Origin: Bdellovibrionaceae bacterium UBA6776
GTDB lineage: Bacteria; Bdellovibrionota; Bdellovibrionia; Bdellovibrionales; UBA1609
Assembly (NCBI GenBank): GCA_002453155.1
Contig: DKGG01000038.1
Coordinates: 1 to 25,631, forward strand
Reading direction: 5' to 3'
Length of the DNA stretch: 25,631 nt
Made by a program: the position numbers and the translations under genes. Below the pieces are notes generated by a model. The model was not told the origin of the DNA and did no database searches. It saw only the letters and a list, made by a program, of their open reading frames with translations. This document shows, in pieces, positions 21,753-25,631 of this stretch (position 1 is the stretch's first letter; the number at the start of each line of letters is the position of its first letter).

Positions 21753-22538
21753 TTACAAATCGACCTTTTGAATCGGTTGGGCAGACAGCGGAGCAATCAG
21801 ATTTTGAATCAATTGTTCCAAGTGGGGAGTCAAATCGGTGCAATAAATCTGAAGGGTGGATTTGTGAGAGCCTTCTTCCATCAGTTTTGGCCACTGCTCT
21901 TTTAAAATCTCCTTCAGTGCCAAAGGTGAATCCACCAGCGGAAAATCCCTTCCGGTGACTTTTTGAAAAACCGAGTAAAGAACAGGATAGTGAGTGCAGC
22001 CTAAAATTAAAGTGTCCACGCCCAAATCTAAAAGGGGTTTGGTGTAGCGATACACCACCATGGAGGTGAGGGGATCATCAATCCAGCCTTCCTCAACCAA
22101 AGGAACCAAAAGCGGAGCAGGCATCTGATGGACTTCAACTTCTGGGTCCAGCTTCTTTAAAGTTCGAATGTAAGCGCGGCTTTGAACGGTGGTTCGCGTT
22201 CCTAAAACTCCAATTTTTTTATTTTTGGAGTGATTGAGTGCCGATTGGGATCCGGGTTCGATCACGTTGAAGACGGGTACGCCAAAATCTTCATCACTGT
22301 TCAGTAAAACCGTGGAGGCCGAGTTGCACGCCACCACGATCAGGTCCACCTTGTGTGATTTTAAAAACTGAATGTTTTTCTTGAGATAGCTCGAAATGGT
22401 GGAGGAAGACTTTGTGCCATAGGGCAAGCGTGCCGTGTCTGCCAGGTACAAAAAATCATGGTGGGGAAAGTGTTCGGCCAGTCCTTTAAGAACCGTCAGG
22501 CCGCCCACTCCCGAATCAAAAACACCAATCAATGCCAT
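21753..22538 (-). CDS. murI: Glutamate racemase
   Basis: A 261-residue cofactor-independent racemase that makes D-glutamate for peptidoglycan. The paired catalytic cysteines are C71 (VVACNSAST) and C181 (LGCTHYP), and the N-terminal IGVFDSGVGGLTVLKGL and LADTARLPYG blocks are classic. Asp8/Ser9 and the LPYG element hold substrate. The length is normal. The start follows the stop of the IMPDH/GMPR-family gene by 12 bases, so the two share a transcript. A modest AAGG site is near the ATG. Confidence 0.96.
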   Translation of the reverse strand: MALIGVFDSGVGGLTVLKGLAEHFPHHDFLYLADTARLPYGTKSSSTISSYLKKNIQFLKSHKVDLIVVACNSASTVLLNSDEDFGVPVFNVIEPGSQSALNHSKNKKIGVLGTRTTVQSRAYIRTLKKLDPEVEVHQMPAPLLVPLVEEGWIDDPLTSMVVYRYTKPLLDLGVDTLILGCTHYPVLYSVFQKVTGRDFPLVDSPLALKEILKEQWPKLMEEGSHKSTLQIYCTDLTPHLEQLIQNLIAPLSAQPIQKVDL

Positions 22539-22550
22539 TTTTGAAAAACC

Positions 22551-23603
22551 TTAATTCCCCACGCCGTGTGCAATGGATTCTCTGTAGCCCATGCCGCTCA
22601 TTTCTAAAAACCGCGTGTTTGATTGCAGCTCTTCAATGGTGGTGGCGTTGGCGTAACTCATTCCAGATCTTAAGCCGCCCGCCAACTCGTTGACCACGTC
22701 AGAGACATGCCCTTTGACGGGAACAGAAGTGGATTCCCCTTCGGGTGCCATGCCTTTGGGAAGTGTTCCCCTCCATGACACTTGAGCCGCTTTTGAAGCC
22801 ATTCCGCGGTAGTGTTTTTTACCAAAGTGAATGGGCCCTGGAGTTTCTAGGCAACCAGACAATAGAGATCCCAGCATCACGGTCTGTGCGCCAGCTCCGA
22901 GGGCTTTGACGATGTCTCCTGAAGTTTTGATTCCACCATCTGCAATGATCGGAATGTTTTTCTCGCTGGCGGCTTGCGCGCACCAAAGTACGGCTGAAAG
23001 TTGAGGGACGCCAAAACCTGTGATGATTCGGGTGGTGCACATGGAACCCGGCCCAATTCCCACCTTTACGCAATCCGCGCCGGCTTCGATCAAATCCAAA
23101 GTTCCTTCAGGTGTGGCCACGTTTCCAGCGATCACTTCCACCTTGTCTTGAAAGGTGTCTTTAAGCCATTTCACAGTGTCCATCATGTGATTGGAGTGTC
23201 CGTGTGCAATGTCGATGGTGATCACTTGAACGCCTTCGTTTACAAGTGCTTTGGCCCGAGCCTGTTCGTCTTCGGTCACGCCAATGCTTGCGGCCAAAAC
23301 TTTTACTCCTGCAGCTTTCGCTTTTTTTAATTCTTCCACTTGCTCTTCAACCGACATAAAGCGGTGAAGGATTCCCACGGCTCCCATTTGGTCCATGGCA
23401 ATCATCATTTGGTGTTCTGTCAGAGTGTCCATGTTGGCGCTGATAAAAGGAGTTTCCAAAGTGATTTTTGGAGTGAGCTTTGAAGAAAGACTGGGGTCCT
23501 TTCGCGATTTGACCTCAGAGCGTTGAGGCACCATCAAGACGTCGTCGTAGGTGAGAGCCGTTTTAGAATTTAAGAGTTCGCTGGGTCGTTTTCCGATCGA
23601 CAT
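22551..23603 (-). CDS. IMPDH/GMP-reductase family enzyme lacking CBS domains
   Basis: A 350-residue TIM-barrel purine nucleotide oxidoreductase. LTYDDVLMVPQ opens the barrel, followed by ANMDTLTEHQMMIAMDQMGAVGILHR and the catalytic loop GIGPGSMCTTR with its Cys. There is no CBS pair between barrel strands 2 and 3, so it is about 130 residues shorter than standard IMPDH and the size of GMP reductase. The flap reads YRGMASKAAQ..RGTLPKGMAPEGE without the Arg-Tyr pair of IMPDH, which favours GMP reductase. The C terminus (GGLRSGMSYANATTIEEL, YRESIAHGV) is more IMPDH-like. I leave the symbol blank. A GAGGAG ribosome binding site precedes the ATG. The upstream gene's 3' end overlaps it by 34 bases. 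Confidence 0.85.
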   Translation of the reverse strand: MSIGKRPSELLNSKTALTYDDVLMVPQRSEVKSRKDPSLSSKLTPKITLETPFISANMDTLTEHQMMIAMDQMGAVGILHRFMSVEEQVEELKKAKAAGVKVLAASIGVTEDEQARAKALVNEGVQVITIDIAHGHSNHMMDTVKWLKDTFQDKVEVIAGNVATPEGTLDLIEAGADCVKVGIGPGSMCTTRIITGFGVPQLSAVLWCAQAASEKNIPIIADGGIKTSGDIVKALGAGAQTVMLGSLLSGCLETPGPIHFGKKHYRGMASKAAQVSWRGTLPKGMAPEGESTSVPVKGHVSDVVNELAGGLRSGMSYANATTIEELQSNTRFLEMSGMGYRESIAHGVGN

Positions 23604-24298
23604 AGTTTCTCCTCGTAAGATTTATAAAGTCCGTAAAAAAACATCACTGAAAATCCTGAAAAATAAAACAAAAAGGAATAGGCAAAAAATTGATAAATTT
23701 GTGAGTCTGCTCCAAGCAATTTTGGCCCGGCAATAAGCAAAAGAGGAATGGTTAGATCCAGTAGGGCAAAGGCCAAGACGGTGAAGAAGTGAGCCTTGAC
23801 CAATTGAACCGACCGTTTCAATGCGCTTCGGTTTCCGTCCGCGTAGGTTTTGTCGAAGACCACCACAAAGGGAAAGAAAGTAAAGAGCAGGTGAAGAACA
23901 ATTCCTGGAAGGACAAACAACAGTGTTCCAATGATTGTAAAGGCTCCTGCCTTTAAACCTTCAGAGGCCAAGGGCTCAAGATTTTTAGAGAGAAACTGTT
24001 TAAAGGTTTGGGGGCCGCGCTCCAAGTTTTGAAGGGCCAGCAGAAATGCTACGAAGAGTACCAGGTCAAAGATCACTTGGGTCATCGGCAAGAAAAAGCG
24101 AATCAAAAAGGGGGTGGCCGGGTCCTTGAGGACAGGCTCAAGCATTGCGCCCAAATACCAAAACAGCGCCATGTAAGGAATCAGAATGACGCCATAAAAG
24201 AGTGGATAAAGCCGGAAGGCTTCCAGAGTTTGTTGATGTGCCTTTAAAATAAGCGTTTTGATTGCGAAATCCCCAAAAATCCCTGTTTCAAAAACCAT
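23570..24298 (-). CDS. Polytopic inner-membrane protein (hypothetical)
   Basis: A 242-residue membrane protein with about five or six hydrophobic segments (YPLFYGVILIPYMALFWYLG, IFDLVLFVAFLLAL, FTIIGTLLFVLPGIVLHLLF, VLAFALLDLTIPLLLIAG and FFAYSFLFYFSGFSVMFFYG among them). The fifth-to-sixth interval, KTYADGNRSALKRSVQLVKAHF, resembles the loop found in several uncharacterised bacterial membrane-protein families, where a conserved 'A-L-x-x-S' block precedes the last helices. I cannot name the family. Start 24298 is uncertain: no good ribosome binding site is seen, and GTG 24328 is in frame. Its end overlaps the IMPDH/GMPR-family gene by 34 bases, so it is the first gene of that operon. Confidence 0.7.
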   Translation of the reverse strand: MVFETGIFGDFAIKTLILKAHQQTLEAFRLYPLFYGVILIPYMALFWYLGAMLEPVLKDPATPFLIRFFLPMTQVIFDLVLFVAFLLALQNLERGPQTFKQFLSKNLEPLASEGLKAGAFTIIGTLLFVLPGIVLHLLFTFFPFVVVFDKTYADGNRSALKRSVQLVKAHFFTVLAFALLDLTIPLLLIAGPKLLGADSQIYQFFAYSFLFYFSGFSVMFFYGLYKSYEEKLCRSENDPANS

Positions 24299-24353
24299 GA
24301 GATTGACAGATCCAGGAAGGAAAGTCACTGTCTAAGGTCTTCATTCTTTTTGT

Positions 24354-24392
24354 GCCCCGGTGGCGAAATTGGTAGACGCACAGGACTTAAAA
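24354..24392 (+). pseudogene. tRNA-Leu(UAA), 5' fragment cut after the anticodon loop
   Basis: Bases 24354-24392 are the 5' half of a tRNA-Leu: acceptor strand GCCCCGG, D-arm GCG-loop-CGC, anticodon stem CAGGA and loop CTTAAAA (anticodon TAA). The matching TCCTG anticodon strand, variable arm, T-arm and CCGGGGC acceptor strand do not follow. The sequence changes abruptly to GTATGCAGCC. It is collinear with the host genes to its left, so it is probably the host copy interrupted by insertion. Confidence 0.8.
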
Positions 24393-24414
24393 GTATGCAG
24401 CCATATTTTAAGTC
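24384..24414. other. Putative attachment junction (attL) of the right-hand element
   Basis: The host tRNA core GACTTAAAA (24384-24392) is mirrored by TTTTAAGTC (24406-24414), 13 bases apart. Inverted core sites of this kind flank tyrosine-recombinase crossovers. The break in tRNA homology lies immediately after the left core. A matching right junction carrying the lost 3' half should exist beyond the window. Confidence 0.55.
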
Positions 24415-24487
24415 TTGGGATTACAAAAACTTATGGCTGTTTTGGTAGATGAGGTAAAATTTTTGGTAGATAGATCTACCATTTTTT
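24398..24487. repeat. Repeats inside the element end (possible integrase arm sites)
   Basis: TTTTGGTAGAT occurs directly at 24440-24450 and 24461-24471 (21 bases apart, two helical turns), and its core is inverted at 24474-24481 (ATCTACCA), followed by six T. The last pair also makes a tight hairpin with a T-tail that could end transcription of the broken tRNA. CAGCCATA (24398-24405) and TATGGCTG (24432-24439) form a second inverted repeat. Confidence 0.6.
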
Positions 24488-24502
24488 AAAAATAAAATCA
24501 GT

Positions 24503-24592
24503 GGCCCTGTGGCGAAATTGGTAGACGCAAGGGACTTAAAATCCCTCGGGCATTATTTGCCTGTGCCAGTTCAAGTCTGGCCGGGGCCACCA
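24503..24592 (+). tRNA. tRNA-Leu(UAA), complete, probably element-borne
   Basis: A full 90-nt class II tRNA with encoded CCA. Acceptor GGCCCTG pairs with CGGGGCC (one U-G), D-stem GCG/CGC, anticodon arm AGGGA-CTTAAAA-TCCCT (anticodon TAA), long variable arm (GGGCA/TGCCT), T-arm GCCAG-TTCAAGT-CTGGC. All stems match within this copy, so it is not a hybrid with the fragment at 24354, which differs in acceptor and anticodon stems. It shares 21 bases of D-arm sequence with that fragment. Confidence 0.95.
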
Positions 24593-24609
24593 ACTTAATA
24601 CTTAAGACT

Positions 24610-24801
24610 ATGAATGTTATTACTTTAGACCAAATCAGAGAAGCTAAGTTTTTACACGAAGCAGCACAAAAGTCTGGCGGCACTAATCGCAGCTTGTCAG
24701 ATGTATTGAAAACAGTCCAAAGCCTTGAAACTTCTGCAGAAAATGACGATAAGAATTCGTCATGGCAAAAAAGAAAGCAGCGAAGAAGCGACAGCAAGTA
24801 G
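24610..24801 (+). CDS. Small ORF between tRNA-Leu and integrase (hypothetical)
   Basis: A 63-residue hydrophilic ORF (MNVITLDQIREAKFLHEAA..) 17 bases after the tRNA. It is helical in character, rich in Gln, Lys and Ser, with a basic end (QKRKQRRSDSK). No Shine-Dalgarno is seen. Its last 40 bases overlap the integrase start in another frame, an arrangement often seen for excisionase-integrase pairs. I see no winged-helix Xis motif, so an excisionase role is only a guess from position and size. Confidence 0.4.
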   Translation: MNVITLDQIREAKFLHEAAQKSGGTNRSLSDVLKTVQSLETSAENDDKNSSWQKRKQRRSDSK

Positions 24802-25631
24802 CTAATCGCGACTATATCATTTCATACTTTATAAAAGAGCCCACTGAAACAAGAAGGTCTTTTTCTATTGTTATGAGAAAACAATTCCCTGATGGGAAGA
24901 GAGAACACTCCACAGTCAAACTTCAAATTATTAAAGACATAAATAAAGAATTAAAGTCTGAAAAAATAAGTCCATCTGTTGCTAAAATGAGAATCAATGA
25001 AATTAAAGATGGTCTATATAAAACAGAAAAAAAGCTTCGAGGAGTTCTAGAGTTAGATTCTAAAAATGAAGAGGCTTATCACACTTATCTAGATAAACAT
25101 TATTCAAAGTTAAAGAGGCAGAATCTAAAAGATTTCAAGGCAGCTGAAAATGAGATCATGAGAGCTTTCAGAGCATTGGGAAATGTTAGTATTCGAACAG
25201 CATCTAGAGATGAAATAGAAAATCAAATAGTTGAGCATTGTGGCGACAATATAATGAAGCAAAGAAAGATAGCTTCTAGATTAAATTCAGTCTTGAAATC
25301 AATCGGAAGAAACGACATTAAATTAACAGTTCTAAAAAGACCTCACCACGATGTTATTTTTATTACTGAAACCGAACTTGGTGAATTAATAGATCATATA
25401 GAAACTAATGTAGCAAAAGATAGAACTTTTGGGAATCTAACGAGAGACCATTTTATTATTTTAATAAAAGCATTGTTTTATTCTGGGTTACGAATTGGAG
25501 AAGCAAAAGCTGCGGATATAAAAAACTGGAGACCTGCGGATAGAGTTTATAGAGTTACTCATCAAATTGACGACAATGGAAAAAAGAGACTTCCCAAAGG
25601 TGATAAAATGCGAAAATTTTTAATTGCGTTT
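24762..25631 (+). CDS. Tyrosine recombinase/integrase, cut by window end
   Basis: An open frame of 290 codons running off the right edge. Residues 1-100 are very basic (MAKKKAAKKRQQ) and include TRRSFSIVMRKQFPDGKREH, suggesting an arm-type DNA-binding domain. Residues 105-185 (YHTYLDKHYSKLKRQNLKDFKAAENEIMRAFRALGN) fit a SAM-like core-binding domain. The catalytic domain begins about 200, with the first active-site Arg at R244 in FYSGLRIGEAKAADIKNW and the beta-hairpin Lys region (KKRLPKGDK) near 277-285. The HxxR and Tyr boxes lie outside. A TAA at 24750-24752 makes ATG 24762 the earliest start. It sits beside the interrupted tRNA-Leu, as expected for an integrase next to its attachment site. 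Confidence 0.85.
   Translation, partial: MAKKKAAKKRQQVANRDYIISYFIKEPTETRRSFSIVMRKQFPDGKREHSTVKLQIIKDINKELKSEKISPSVAKMRINEIKDGLYKTEKKLRGVLELDSKNEEAYHTYLDKHYSKLKRQNLKDFKAAENEIMRAFRALGNVSIRTASRDEIENQIVEHCGDNIMKQRKIASRLNSVLKSIGRNDIKLTVLKRPHHDVIFITETELGELIDHIETNVAKDRTFGNLTRDHFIILIKALFYSGLRIGEAKAADIKNWRPADRVYRVTHQIDDNGKKRLPKGDKMRKFLIAF

Noticed and set aside
24354..24592. Group I intron splitting tRNA-Leu(UAA), as in cyanobacteria
   Set aside because: The cyanobacterial intron sits inside the anticodon, whereas here the loop is complete. The spacer is far shorter than a group I intron, and the downstream tRNA has its own 5' half with different stems rather than only a 3' exon.
24498..24797. Minus-strand 99-codon frame across the complete tRNA-Leu
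   Set aside because: It runs through the tRNA gene and has no ribosome binding site or recognisable protein features.

Overview
The window looks like a chromosomal segment of a Bdellovibrio-like predatory bacterium (Bdellovibrionota). That is an inference from protein character: two lipoproteins with the FQNC-type signal ending, a Mla operon of this style, and a housekeeping set of moderate GC. About 16 kb of core chromosome (8.3-24.35 kb) lies between two AT-rich accessory segments. Each accessory segment ends at or in a tRNA gene.

Left accessory segment (1-8307). It starts with a broken lspA-like signal peptidase II. A metal-resistance cluster follows: an ArsR-type repressor diverges from a small secreted Cys-rich protein over a shared palindrome, then come a CzcC-like outer-membrane factor, an unusually short CzcB-like adaptor, a full-length CzcA-type RND pump, and the 3' remnant of a thioredoxin-like gene closed by a strong terminator. 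On the other strand are a RelE/HigB-type toxin with its XRE antitoxin, a ribbon-helix-helix-like small protein and a double-HTH XRE regulator. Upstream of that regulator is a 350-base gene-free stretch with short phased repeats and a long hairpin. tRNA-Ala(GGC) bounds the segment and is a plausible integration site.

Core segment (8308-24353). It carries an outer-membrane beta-barrel protein, ridA, a SanA/YdcF-like DUF218 protein, an mlaE-mlaF-mlaD lipid-transport operon with an extra unknown gene (its ATPase has several altered catalytic motifs), and a LolC/E-type permease. Two tandem paralogous vWA lipoproteins follow, each with a near-identical upstream region containing a sigma-28-like promoter. 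After them come mpaA-dapD (murein peptide recycling and lysine/DAP synthesis), a DUF502 membrane protein, an aldehyde dehydrogenase, a small secreted coiled-coil protein, murI, a CBS-less IMPDH/GMP-reductase-family enzyme and a polytopic membrane protein. murI, dapD and mpaA together give a cell-wall precursor theme.

Right accessory segment (24393-25631, continuing off the window). A tRNA-Leu(UAA) gene is cut after its anticodon loop. About 110 bases further on lies a second, complete and internally consistent tRNA-Leu(UAA), then a small ORF and an arm-domain-containing tyrosine recombinase that runs off the edge. I read this as the integrase end of a mobile element that broke the host tRNA-Leu and carries its own whole replacement tRNA. 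This is the most interesting feature of the window.
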